The notes beneath the pieces were generated by a model. That model was not told where the DNA came from. It did not search any database and was given only the letters and a program-made list of their open reading frames with translations. 64,000 bases of DNA from Adiantum capillus-veneris (lineage: Eukaryota > Streptophyta > Polypodiopsida > Polypodiales > Pteridaceae). Below, in pieces: positions 12,690 to 23,315 of this stretch. Position 1 is the stretch's first letter. The number at the start of each line of letters is the position of its first letter. The position numbers and the translations under genes are program-made. The stretch covers positions 103,326,355 to 103,390,354 of the forward strand of contig CM043943.1 of NCBI GenBank assembly GCA_014529385.2, read 5' to 3'.

Positions 12690-13000
12690 ATTTTAAGAGA
12701 ATGTGACCAAAAGACTTTCGGCAAAAAAATTGGGAGAATTTTGACAGAGTTTGCCCTGTAAAAACAGGAGAAAAACCTCAAAAACAATGTGCAACAAAAT
12801 CACTTTGTAAACAATCAAGTCTGCCAAGAATGCATAGGACAACTCGCAAAGGAAAAATTTGATAGAGTCTCCTTTATTTGGAGATCAAATTCTCAACCCA
12901 AAACGAATGTAAAACAACACATAAACAAGACCAAATGCTCTCAAATTATGTACTGGCATAAAATGGTAGCATAAACCATTTGATAGATGCTCTCAAAGCA

Positions 13001-13298
13001 TGTATTGGCATAAAATGGTGGCATAAACCACTGACAGAGCACAGATGATTTCCAACTCAGCATCAAAAGCACCTATATCTGTCTATACATAACCTATGGT
13101 GAGGCCACAAAAGGGGATCTAACGATCCTCACAAAAGGCTATGCAAACATGTATTGGCATAAAATGGTGGCATAAACCACTGACAGAGCACATACGATTT
13201 CCAACTCAGCATCAAAAGCGCCTATATCTGTCTATACATAACCTATGGTGAGGCCACAAAAGGGGATCTAACGATCCTCACAAAAGGCTATGCAGACT
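13001..13298. repeat. 149-bp tandem duplication
   Basis: Two nearly identical adjacent copies begin with TGTATTGGCATAAAATGGTG at 13001 and 13150. A partial related unit (TGTACTGGCATAAAATGGTA) starts near 12949. Confidence 0.9.
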
Positions 13299-13981
13299 TG
13301 ATGACTAGCCTCAATCTCAAATAGGGCTCTTTTGGACGGAGTCTCAAAAACATTCGGTGGTTTCCAAAACAAAGCCAAGAAACGGCTCCACAACGTCACT
13401 CAAGGGCAATTTCTGCAACTCAACGTACATGTAATGATAGTCACTCTTAGTGCAGTAGGATCTGTGCACAAACAGGCACCAAAAGAAGTGCAAGCATGTA
13501 TGAACTAAGACCTCTCCCATTCGGGGAGCAACAGAGTGCAATAGCACCACAAGTGCTTATCATGCATAAAGCTCCCACTAGAGAAAATATTTGTCAATTG
13601 TAGCCAACTAGGCCAAGCATGTAACCACAAATGCCTTACATATGCGAAAACGGGTATGGTTGTAAGAAGCTCTCTACAAACTATAGAGAAGAGTGCATGC
13701 AAATCCTATAGGAAGTAAAAATCTGTGAACCTATCTCCACATGTATCTGTAGACCGACATGGCAATATTGAAACTCAAAGAAAATCAATCTCTAAACCAC
13801 ATAAAGCATACATCATTGTGTACTCCTACGTGTGTCAAAACACTACTTGTCTAATGTCAATGCCGGAAGTGTGTGTGTGTGGAGCCTTGCTCCGCACACA
13901 CTCGTGTATGCACGATGCCGAGAGAAGGGGCCAATTGAGAGCTTCCCTCTCTCTTCCCTCGCTTCTCCTTCTTGCCAAAGG

Positions 13982-14029
13982 TGGGTGTGTGTGTGTGCGT
14001 GCGTACACACATACACACACACACACATG
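13982..14029. repeat. TG tract followed by CA tract (self-complementary)
   Basis: A GTGTGTGTGTGTGCGTGCGT run is followed directly by ACACACATACACACACACAC. The two halves can pair as a hairpin in single-stranded form. Confidence 0.8.
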
Positions 14030-14435
14030 CGCTTTGCCGACTTGCCAACACTTGAGATCTCACGCTCTCTCTTCTCCTTGCTCTCTCTCTTCATCTATGT
14101 AGTGCAACATAATCAACGGCTCTATGTGTTGGGTATGTGCTAAAGTCACGAGTGCTATCTCTCGCAATTTTCAACGTTGTTGTAAAGAAAAACTCCAGCG
14201 CTAATGTGAATGGTAGAAAAAATCAACGCTACTTGTGTGTTGCAATTTTCCAACACTTTGGCTTACAAAATTTCAACGATACTATATTGCTCACTCAGTG
14301 CTACCTGCAAAATCTCTGTAATGTGTTTTTTTCTTCTTTGTAGACCTTTGTACAGTCAAGTTTAGAGAAAGGCTCAAACTTTAGCTTGCCTTGAAAAAGT
14401 TTGTGCATGCATCCAGAGCAGACCGAGAACCATCG

Positions 14436-14640
14436 TGCTCTAATACCACTTGTGAGGCGTTGTTGGACCATGTGGGTGTGAGTGCATGAGTGTGATGCAG
14501 TGCAGCAAGAGACTAGATATAGTGGAGTTGTCAGTGAGAATTACTCACTACTCCTTATTCTTAAAATATATCCAAAGGATAAGTTAGTGTGGTAGTGATG
14601 GGCGACCGGCCAGTTGGCATGAACTCCAATTGGCATACCT
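14436..14640 (-). mobile_element. Copia C primer-binding site and 5' LTR remnant
   Basis: The minus strand at 14449-14436 reads TGGTATTAGAGCAC, one base off the plant initiator-tRNA-Met complement TGGTATCAGAGC. Just 5' of it the LTR would end in ...GCCTCACA at 14451. The LTR body is estimated to extend to about 14640, where text similar to the 10732 LTR start is found. The outer boundary is uncertain because a Rep-like pseudogene abuts it. Confidence 0.5.
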
Positions 14641-14659
14641 CTCAATTTCTTGCCAACAA

Positions 14660-15450
14660 GTGAAAATAGTCCCTCATGGGTGGGAGGCCCCACACATGTC
14701 ATTGTTAACAAAAAATTATAACAATGTCTCTGTAGTTCATTGTTGACGGATATATCATTCATCTCCAAATAGATTTGATTTTTCTTAATTCCATTCCTCA
14801 CCCTTGATGTGGAGTTAACCACAACAACAACAGGTAGTACTTTCCACTCTTGACCAGTTTATGCAAGGTCAATATAAAATCATTGTTTAGCGGATGCCAT
14901 AACTTAAATTTCCAAAACATCAATGCTCTATCAAAAATGTTAGTCGGCATTAGGCAAACCCTATTCTTTAACTCATGAACCCCATACAAACTATATAGCT
15001 CTATGCCTTTATTCACATCATTAACATTGACATTATGCACAACTTTCCAAAAGTGTGGCTTGTTCTGGTCTTTCAAAAAATACCCAACCATCCCCACAAA
15101 AGTGTGCATATTGCATTGTTATAGCCCTTGGCACAACACCATTCCTTCTGGTGCTGTCAATTTATCCTATCCCAATTGGCCTTTAATTTTCTTGTTTATT
15201 GCAACAAGGAAAGTCACCCATAGTCAGATAACCATTTGAAAATGAAGATGAAATAAGGCACCTCCTCTCTCCACTACACACATGTCTACCAATGTTTCCT
15301 TTTCAAGAAATGACTACATGCACATCAAGAATGTAGTATATATGTCATTACCCCCTACCGACATGGTCACACTGACTTCCATCACTTTATTGCTAGCTCT
15401 CAAGGTTTCTAACATGTCCTTTTCCTTTGTGAATGTTGTTTATCTTGTTC
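14660..15450 (-). pseudogene. HUH endonuclease (rolling-circle Rep-like) relic
   Basis: In one minus-strand frame crossing a few stops I read, in order, a strand-like VMEVSVTMSVGGN (near 15385), the HUH signature VERGGALFHLHFQMVI (near 15260), and about 50 residues later HTFVGMVGYFLKDQNKPHF (near 15090). The last two match Rep motif II (H-x-H-x-Q) and motif III, whose Y-x-x-K supplies the nicking Tyr. The 104-residue open part continues VHNVNVNDVNKGIELYSLYG and ELKNRVCLMPTNIFDRALMF. Such proteins nick and rejoin single-stranded DNA during rolling-circle replication or transposition (replitron-like elements, CRESS-type Reps). The helicase part was not identified. The stops make it a pseudogene. 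The family call rests on motif order and spacing and is moderate. Confidence 0.55.
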
Positions 15451-16109
15451 TTTTTCTTTTCTTCCGCGCAATAGCTTGTTCTAGTTGTGGTTTTGCTCAA
15501 GGTTTTGATTTTAAATGGACCATCCTCTTTAGTTATAGGCATTCAATGATCTTGTAGCAAACTAGAAATACCAATCTCATAGATCAACAATATAACACTA
15601 GACAAACCTTGGACATCAAAACCACTACTAATAATAAAATGTAGAAAGAGATTAAAACTCTAGTAAACCCACCTTCTTCCTAAGGTCACTATGTTGTGCA
15701 ATCTATGACCAAGACAATATCTATCAACCATACCGTCCTCTTTGAATGTCATCCACAACCTGCACTTCAAAGCCAATCAAACCTCTCATTTCACAAAACC
15801 TCCACGTCAACACTGATAGCAATAACAAAAGCCAAATGGAAGCACACGAACTTTGCAACTACCTAACTATGATTTGTTGTCACTCGGTGATACCACAGTG
15901 GCTCAAACACATGTGTCAAAGATTGCCATGCACCTCTTCACAACATACACATGCATTAGACAATCAAACACTACCCTCAAATGTACCATTTGCATGCACA
16001 AACCTAGGGCACAATGTATTGATCTACACATTAAAATAGAGAAGCAAAACCTCAACAAGAAACATGAGATAGTAGCAATTCCACAAACATCCAAATGAAG
16101 GAAATTTGT
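15451..16109. other. No recognisable gene
   Basis: A short plus-strand open frame (15746-16039) has no recognisable motif and biased Cys/His/Thr content. I regard it as chance. The upstream part of the Rep-like element could extend here, but I could not read it. Confidence 0.5.
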
Positions 16110-16255
16110 GCATGCAATGAAATGGCAAACAAAAATGGGTCTTTGATTGTTTGAGCATCCAATTTCTTGTAGTCCACATAAACCTTGAGTTTCTTATTCT
16201 TTTTTGAAACTACCTTCATAGGAAACAACCAGCCTCGCTACTTGCTACTTTAGTC
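16110..16255 (-). pseudogene. Isolated gypsy RT fragment
   Basis: The minus strand reads KVVSKKNKKLKVYVDYKKLDAQTIKDP, the start of a Ty3/gypsy RT palm ('KKNGKLRVCVDYRKLN.QT.KDP'). It follows directly on the integrase tail of another element, so it belongs to a different insertion or a rearranged copy. Nothing downstream continues the RT. Confidence 0.7.
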
Positions 16256-16259
16256 ATGA

Positions 16260-18470
16260 ATCCCACCTCAACTGCCAATGTTTCTCATCAGCATGCTTTT
16301 TATATTGATCCTATGCTTGCCAAACATTTTGACGAGCCAATCTCAACATTTCCATGTGGTTCTGGAGAAAATCATTGACTTGCTAAAGTTTCTCAGTTGC
16401 CAACCCCACCGTAATTGGTGGCCTTTGAAAACCATACATAAATATGAAAGGGATAAAACCAGACGTCACATGCTTAGTACTGTTGTACTCAAACTCAAAA
16501 GTAGGGGGATAATCTTCCCAATCTTATTGCTTCTTGCTAACATATGCTCGTAGCATATCCTCTAGCACTCGATTAACACATTCACTCTAATCATCCATTT
16601 CAGGATGATCTGTAGTATTGAGATTGAGTTGGGTACCCAATCGTTTAAACATACTCCTTAAAAAATGAGTGTTAAACTTGGGATCGCGATCACTCACAAT
16701 ATTATTTGGCAATCTATACAACTTGTATAGATTTTCAACAAATATTTTGGCTGACTTTGGCATTTTAATCGTGGATTTGGTCGAAATAAACTTGCAAAGT
16801 TAGTCAATTGATCTACGACCACCCATACCAAGTCATGATCTCGTACAGTGGTTGGTAAACCCACAATGAAATCCATAGAGATATTTTTGACAATGCCAGA
16901 CATAGTCTTGAACATAGCCATGTAAACCTAGACAGTAAAATTGTCTTTGTACACGTGCATAAGTTTTGTGTATGCTTAGGTGCCCTGCATTAGGACTATC
17001 ATGACATTCATAAAGAATTTTGTGCCGAATGTTTGTGTCTGCCAGTACACAAACTCTCCCTTTGTGGAGTAGGTACCCATCATATATGGAAAAATTCTTC
17101 AATCTTTGCAGTTCATCACCAGAACTAGGTGTGGAGGTTAAAGATACATCACCAACATTGAAGTGAGAATGAACCCTCGTTTTCACATGGCTCCACACTT
17201 TGGAGTATGCGTCCCCCACACTTTGGAGATTCCAAAAACTCACTTCGATGTTCAATGAAAAGAAGAGAATTGGTCTAAGGCATACGAATGAGAGCATCAG
17301 CTACCACTTTGTATCATCCTTTACAAATCTATTTGTTGTGTAAACCATTTTATACTTTCATGGTGAAACACAATCTCAAATTGAGCTCGACAGAAATGAT
17401 ATCACTACATTTTCAAAGCAGACACTATTGCATAGAGTTCTCTTTCGTTGCAGAATAATTTTATTGTGCAAAATCAAGCTTCTTGTTTTCAAATACAATT
17501 GGTCTTCCCTCCTGCAGAAGGACTACTCCAATAGCACAGTTACTAGCATCCATTTTTTATACAAATGGTTTCAAAGGATCCACAGCATCTAAAATAAGAG
17601 TTTTAGCTACTCCATCCTTGAGAAAATCAAAAATTTCTTGTTGGGATACACCACATTGAAAGGTTTTCTCTAGTTGGTCCATCATTGGAACAACAATATG
17701 AGCATAGTTTTTAACAAACCTCACTTTGAATTGATCCATATGTAGCCTGAAGGTTGAAATCATATGCCTGAATTTCTTCCTTGAGAAAATCACACTTTGA
17801 TTCCATGGCATGTAGCTTATATTTTTTTGTAACAATTAAAACACTCGCTTTAGATGTTGTAAGTTCTCTTCCTTAGAGGTACTATACACTAGAATGTCAT
17901 CGAGGAAAATGATAACAAACTTGCCCATATAAGGTTTCAAGACATTGTCCATAAGTGTCATGAAAGTTGCGGGCACATTGGTCAACCCAAAAAGCATAAC
18001 CAAAAACTCATAATGGTCAAACCTTCTTCAAAATGCATTTTTGGGTATATGAGCAAGCCTAATGCGTACTTGATGATACCTTGACCACAAGTCTATCTTT
18101 GTAAAGATACAAGCACGAGTGAGCTTATCAAATAACTCATCTACTCTCAACAACTGATACTTGTTCTTGACAATGACCGCCTTTTAGTCCATGATAATCT
18201 ACACACATGCACATACTACCGCCCTTTTTCTTCACCCAAAAGATGGGTGAGGCCCATGGTAAACAGTTAAATTGTATAAACCCTCTACTGAGATAGTCAA
18301 CAAGCTGACGTTCCACCTCAACAGCTTCATAATCACTCATTTTGTAGGGTGGTTCACTTATGGGCTTACTGCCTGAAACCACGTCTATGCCATGTTTCAC
18401 AGCACGTGTCGGTAGTAACCTTGGTGGAAAATCATCTAAGAATATATCTGTGTATTCCATTAATAAATCT
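16260..18470 (-). pseudogene. Ty3/gypsy pol relic (gypsy 3)
   Basis: Minus-strand order: RT start at 18460-18140 (HGIDVVSGSKPISEPPYKMS, ASPIFWVKKKGGSMCMCVDY), RT catalytic box FVIIFLDDILVYS near 17905, RNase H start at 17660-17557 (QQEIFDFLKDGVAKTLILDA), integrase zinc module at 17000-16900 (HDSPNAGHLSIHKTYARVQ; the second Cys of the pair appears lost), and integrase core at 16890-16560 (ISMDFIVGLPTTVRDHD, then a TDHPEMDD*SECVNR segment equivalent to HPETDGQSERVNR). Many stops and shifts. No protease or gag was seen upstream at 18470, where copia A's LTR region begins. Confidence 0.82.
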
Positions 18471-18645
18471 TTTAACTTATTAGCAACATTTGATTATTTT
18501 GATGAGAGATAAGTAGCCATAGTTGGAAAAGAAGAGACAGAAGCATGAGGCGTTAAGCGATTCTCATTCAAAACATTATCAACGTTTGATAGAAAATGAC
18601 ACAACGAGCAACACAAAAATATTTATTCTATCTCATCTTGAGAAA

Positions 18646-18872
18646 TGTTAGAATTAGGGTTGCAGAGAAACGCACACAGGTTGGAGAAGATGAAGGAAGC
18701 TCAAAGCACACAATAGAGAGAGTGTTACTTAGTGTGCATTGGAAAGATAGATAGCCCTAGAGTGATGGGCGCATATACAATGCTCGGGGGAAAATACCTC
18801 CTAAAGAGGGAAAAAATGCCCCGGCAATCCTTGTGTGTTCACACACATCACTACCACATGTATATGGTAACA
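18646..18872 (-). mobile_element. Copia A 3' LTR
   Basis: A 227-bp block that is the reverse complement of the three plus-strand LTRs at 39114, 43329 and 51469. Read on the minus strand it starts TGTTACCATATACATG and ends CTAATTCTAACA. A purine-rich GGGGGGAT precedes it at the element's 3' end. Confidence 0.92.
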
Positions 18873-18947
18873 AATCCCCCCTGGAGTGATGCAGTGAACG
18901 AGAGCTGGCACATGAGTAAAGGGAAGTGCCATGCCTTGAGGACAGGA

Positions 18948-20979
18948 TCAGTCCACAAAGGGGAGTAAGCCCAAAGCTTTGCAGAAAGCTTCCACCTTCT
19001 CACGAGACAATGCCTTTGTGAAAAGATCTGCAAGGTTGTCCTGTGTTGGCACATAAGCCAAGTTGATCTCTCCTGATGAGAGCCTCTCCCTGACATAGTC
19101 GTAATGCACCTCAACGTGCTTTCTGCGAGCATGAAAAATTGGGTTCCTCGCAACTATCAATGCGCTCTGACTGTCAGTGTAGATAGTGTTGGCAGTGTCC
19201 TGTCCAACACCCAAATCAGCCATAAGGCGTCTGAACCATACACACTCAACCGTAGCTGTGAAGACTGCCCTGTACTCAGCCTCACAACTCGAAGTGGCCA
19301 CAGTAGGTTGCTTCTTGCTCAACCATGATATACATGAACTGCCAAGCATGAAACAAAAACCACTTGTGGACACTCGCGTGTCAAAACAACCAGCCCAATC
19401 CGAGTCCGAAAAAGCATGTAAGTCTGGCGGCAATGATCCCCCCTTGGGATAAAACAAGCCAAGATGTAAAGTGCCACTAAGGTAGAGGAAATTCCTCTTG
19501 ACAGCCTGCCAATGCTTAGACCCTGGGCTATGCATAAATCTGCTGACATGTGAGAGTGCAAACTGAATATCTGGCCTCGTGTTGCATACATAAATGAGGC
19601 AGCCAACAGCAGTTTGGTAAAGAGTGACATCAGCAGGATCACCAGCATCATGTAGACTCAACTTCAAACCTGTTTCCATGGGAGTGGCAATAGGTTTGCA
19701 ATCCTCAAGTCCAAACTTACATAGCAATGTCTCTATGTAACTTTTCTGACACAAGGCAATACCACCATCACACTGCTTAAACTGTATACCCAATGCAACA
19801 GCCCCAAATCTTTCATCTTGAAAGTAGCATTCAAATCAGCCTTAAATTCAGCAATATGTCTCTCATTTGGTCCAATGATCAGCAAATCATCAACATAAAG
19901 AACCACAATGAGAAATACATCATCCTCACGCTTTACATACAATGTGCTTTCTGCTGGACTGTTACGAAAGCCTCGTTTAACCAAATGAGTGTCAGCTTTC
20001 TCATACCAAGCACGAGGAGATTACTTCAACCCATACAAAGCCTTCTTACATTTGCACACTTTGTCCTCTTGTCCTTTTATGACAAAACCGCGAGGCTGCG
20101 TTACATAAACTTCCTCAAATATGTAACCATTCAAGAAAGCAGTAACAATGTCTGATTGATGTACATCCCAACCAAAATGAGTTGCCAATGCACATAGAAA
20201 ACGTACAGTAGTCATACGACAAGTGGGAGCAAAAGTCTCTTCATAATCTATGCCTTTTTGTTGTGCATAACCTTTTGCAACAAGTCGAGCCTTATGGCGA
20301 TCGATCTCACCATCCGGCTTGCGTTTCAACTTGTAACCCACTTCGTACCAATGGCCTTTTTGCCAGGAGGCAAATCACATAAAGTCCATGTGTCATTTTC
20401 TATAAGTGCATCATATTCTGATTGCATGGCAGCCATCCAATTTTTTGAATTCTGTGCTTCATCAAAAAACAGAGGCTCCTCAACATCATGTAAACTAGAC
20501 ACAGCCAAAGCATAACAATCTGATGCATAAGATGCATGGAGAGAGCCTGAACGAGTACGACTAGACAAAGGTGCATCCAATTTACTGTCACGCAAAGTGT
20601 GCACCACCAATTTTGGCATACCTCTAGCCTGCTCATTTTCAGCCCTTTCCTCATCAAGTACATCATGTACATCTGCATCAGTAATAGGCTGATCTAAAAC
20701 ATTTTCAGAAACCCCCATATGCTGTACATTTGCCTCATTGGAACTTACATTCGTATTTCCACCATTAAAAAGAGGCAACAAAGTGTCATAAATGTCCTGT
20801 GAGCTTACATTACTGTCTCTAGTACATGACAGCAAGGGCTGAACAGAATCTTCCACAAACACTACATCCCGAGAAACCAGAATACGTTTTGTTTGCAGAT
20901 GATACAACCTGTAACCTTTGCTTTCAGCACTATAACCAACAAAAATACATTTGACAACCTTATTATCCAATTTTCTGTG
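18948..20979 (-). pseudogene. Copia A reverse transcriptase-RNase H
   Basis: Open segments at 20970-20326, 20341-20021, 19984-19733 and 19793-18948 make up RT and RNase H. RT shows [35 protein letters not shown] and the catalytic VVLYVDDLLIIG. RNase H shows AFSDSDWAG, SCEAEYRAVF, IYTDSQSAL and ADLFTKAL, so the acidic residues are kept. Lesions: an 8-bp deletion just after KDLGLLH (about 19790-19800), and frame changes near 20020 and 20335. The RT 5' part lacks the ACTTGGGTATG lesion seen in B1 and B3. It would copy RNA to DNA and remove RNA primers. Confidence 0.9.
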
Positions 20980-22314
20980 CTACACTTGTGGCACCAAAGC
21001 ATATGCCAAACAGCCAAAAACATGCATGTGCTCAATAGAAGGCTTTCTATCATGCCATGCTTCATATGGAGTAATAGACTGCAAAGCTTTCGTAGGACAC
21101 CTGTTAAGTACATAAGTGGCCCACATGATGGCCTCAAGCCAAAAAGAATGCGGTAAAGCTTGACTTTTGACCATACATCGTGCCATTTCCATCAGTGACC
21201 TGTTTTTCCTCTCAGCAACACCATTTTGCTGAGGTGTATAAGGCACTGTAAATTGGTGTTTTATCCCACGACTAGCCAGAAATGTATTAAATTCATGAGA
21301 CATATACTCCCCCCCTCGATCAGAACGGAGGCTGCCCATAGTACATTTCGAGATATTTTCAGCCATAGCCAGAAATTGTTTGAAGCACATAAAAACTTTG
21401 GACTTCGCTTTAAGCGGAAATACCCATGCATGCCTGGAGTAATCATCAATAAAAGTCATGAAGTACACGTAATTGCCCAAGGACGGACTCTGCATGGGCC
21501 CACAAACATCACCATGCACAAGCTGCAACCTGCATGTGGCCCGAACTGAACCATCCTTTGGAAACTTAGAACGCTGCATCTTACCCAAAATACAGCCTTC
21601 ACAAACATGTTTGACAGGTGCTTCAAGAGGCGGCAAAGAAGCAACCATATCAGATTTCTGCAAACGCAGCAAACTGGCAAAATTCAGATGACCAAAACGT
21701 GCATGCCAAAGTTTTGCATCTGAAATAGCCCTTGAATCTGCGAGAGCATTTGCAAAATTTTGTCCACACTTGTCATACAAAGTGAGCTTATACAGCCCAC
21801 GGCACAAAAGCCCAGATGCAACAATTTCATCACCAAAACCGAGATCATGAACTGTACATGTGTCATCCACAAATTTGACTACAAGTCCAAGTCTAGCAAG
21901 TGCGGATACAGACAAGAGATTCTTCTTGATCCCAGGTACATAAAGTGCATCGACAAGTGTGAAAGAACTGCCATTAGCAGCAATAAGCACAATCTTTCCA
22001 ACTCCTTGAACTGGATAAGAGGCATTGTTGGCACAAGTGACTGAATTCCCATGAGGGACAGACTCGAGAGAGGTAAACAATTCACGATGTGAGGTAATGT
22101 GCTTTGTAGCACCACTTCGAAATACCACATGTGAATCTGCAGCAACTGACAAGCATGCATCATGGACAGCAAGATTGTAAGTGCACTTTGCGCTAAACGC
22201 CTATTCTGCATCAACATTAGTGGAACCACCCTCTTTCTTCTTAGACTCTTTGGCCTTCAACTTAGGACACGACTTGATCAAGTGATCATTGGCTTTACAA
22301 TAATGGCAACGCAT
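20980..22314 (-). pseudogene. Copia A gag end, protease remnant and integrase
   Basis: From the 5' side: gag zinc knuckle CHYCKANDHLIKSC (CX2CX4HX4C, complete) near 22290. Next comes the protease start, where GTGGTATTTCGAAGTGGTG has lost one base relative to copia B2, so the Asp-Ser-Gly triad is out of frame. The 390-codon frame that follows contains the zinc module (LWHARFGHLNF...CEGCILGK) and an intact catalytic triad: VHGDVCGP, SDRGGEYMS, PQQNGVAERKN. The frame ends at a TAG (20980-20982) present at the same codon in all four related copies. The N-terminal gag is missing because gypsy D starts at 22315. Confidence 0.9.
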
Positions 22315-22938
22315 TGTTAAGGCGGTTACGCCGCTAGCGGAAGCTAAATAGCGAGAACTCAACCAACAACAGAATTTGTCAGACGAGGACGGAGCTTGAC
22401 CCGCAGGCGCATGGAAACAACTAGGTGGGTGTCAAATCACCTACTCGACCTTCTAATGACAATCACTACTAAGGAAATCAAATCTAAGTTCTAAAATACG
22501 CAAGTGACTGAAATCCGTACTACGAACGAATGCTATACGAAACAGGATCTAGAATCATTGAATCGATCTCAAACTCAAGGGGAAGTCTATACACTAGGTA
22601 AGAACAACACCCTAAAGACTTGAACTGCAAAATCAACCTATAACCACTCCGTGCGGCAAACGCGTATGAAGACAGGCCGAAAAATACAGGTGACCGAAAC
22701 TTGACCCCGATGGTACTAATGTGTAGCTCTACTCGTTTTGGTTCTATAGATATGCTGCACGCTCTATTCCGACACACGAGTTGGAAGAAAACTCACACCG
22801 AAGCTCGTAGGAACTTACCACACATAGAAGCCGATAGCGCGCACTGTTGGTATCCGTGCGTAGCTCTCACCGTTGCTAACACAATGGCGGTGTCGCTTCT
22901 CCAATGGCGGCCCCGTAGCTCGCGTAGCAAGAAGACAA

Positions 22939-22979
<41 letters not shown>

Positions 22980-23266
22980 ACACAGTCACGGCGCTCAAAA
23001 ACTCACTTTGATTAATAATTGAATCTCCTTTTAGGTTACAAAACTTTGGCTTATATACCTCAGCCTTGGAGGTGAGAACATCTCTAATTATTTACATCAA
23101 CAGGTGAAATTACTTCGGGATTACAAGCTGGAAAGTCAATTGAGTCCCGTTACTTAATGAATGGCTCAAATCAAAATTAATGTCGGAAAGACATTTATTA
23201 CAATCAATGGTTACAAAATGATGGGTGTGAGCAAAAATGTGGGTGTGATCCTCTGCTGGCTCAACA
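22315..23266 (-). mobile_element. Gypsy D 3' LTR
   Basis: A 952-bp block bounded on the plus strand by TGTTAAGGCGG and GGCTCAACA, the TG...CA ends of an LTR. On the minus strand it starts TGTTGAGCCAGC directly after a purine run. It contains a promoter-like TATATAAGCC near 23050 and a CT/GA microsatellite (22939-22977). It cuts copia A gag exactly at 22314. The flanking CGCAT (22310-22314) would be the target duplication. No second copy was found in the window. Confidence 0.85.
22939..22977. repeat. (CT)n microsatellite in LTR
   Basis: About 19 CT units inside the gypsy D LTR, in the region expected to be transcribed 5' leader. Confidence 0.95.
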
Positions 23267-23280
23267 CTCCCCCCCTCCGC
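23267..23280 (-). promoter_or_regulatory. Polypurine tract of gypsy D
   Basis: The minus strand reads GCGGAGGGGGGGAG immediately before the LTR start. This is the expected plus-strand primer for retrotransposon replication, and it fixes the orientation and the 3' LTR boundary. Confidence 0.85.
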
Positions 23281-23315
23281 GTTCATGTCGTCCCTGACAT
23301 GACTTTTAGGCTTGG

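Larger units (their letters stand above)
12690..14435 (-). mobile_element. Copia C untranslated leader
   Basis: A 1.7 kb leader between the primer-binding site and gag. It contains a 149-bp tandem duplication (13001-13298, with a partial third copy near 12949), short TG/CA tracts around 13870-14030, and no plausible ORF. Leaders this long with internal tandem repeats also occur in the relic at 9.3-10.3 kb. Confidence 0.55.
18646..22314 (-). mobile_element. Ty1/copia element A, 5' truncated
   Basis: Minus-strand copia with a 3' LTR at 18646-18872, RNase H, RT, integrase, protease remnant and the last gag zinc knuckle. At 22314 it is cut by the TG...CA end of the gypsy D LTR. Its sequence is very close to copia B3 (47428-51468), including two shared lesions, so the two derive from a recent common copy. 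No target duplication could be assigned, because the 5' part is missing. Confidence 0.92.

Noticed and set aside
15746-16098. Two overlapping plus-strand ORFs
   Set aside because: No family resemblance and no start or context support; flanked by pseudogenes.
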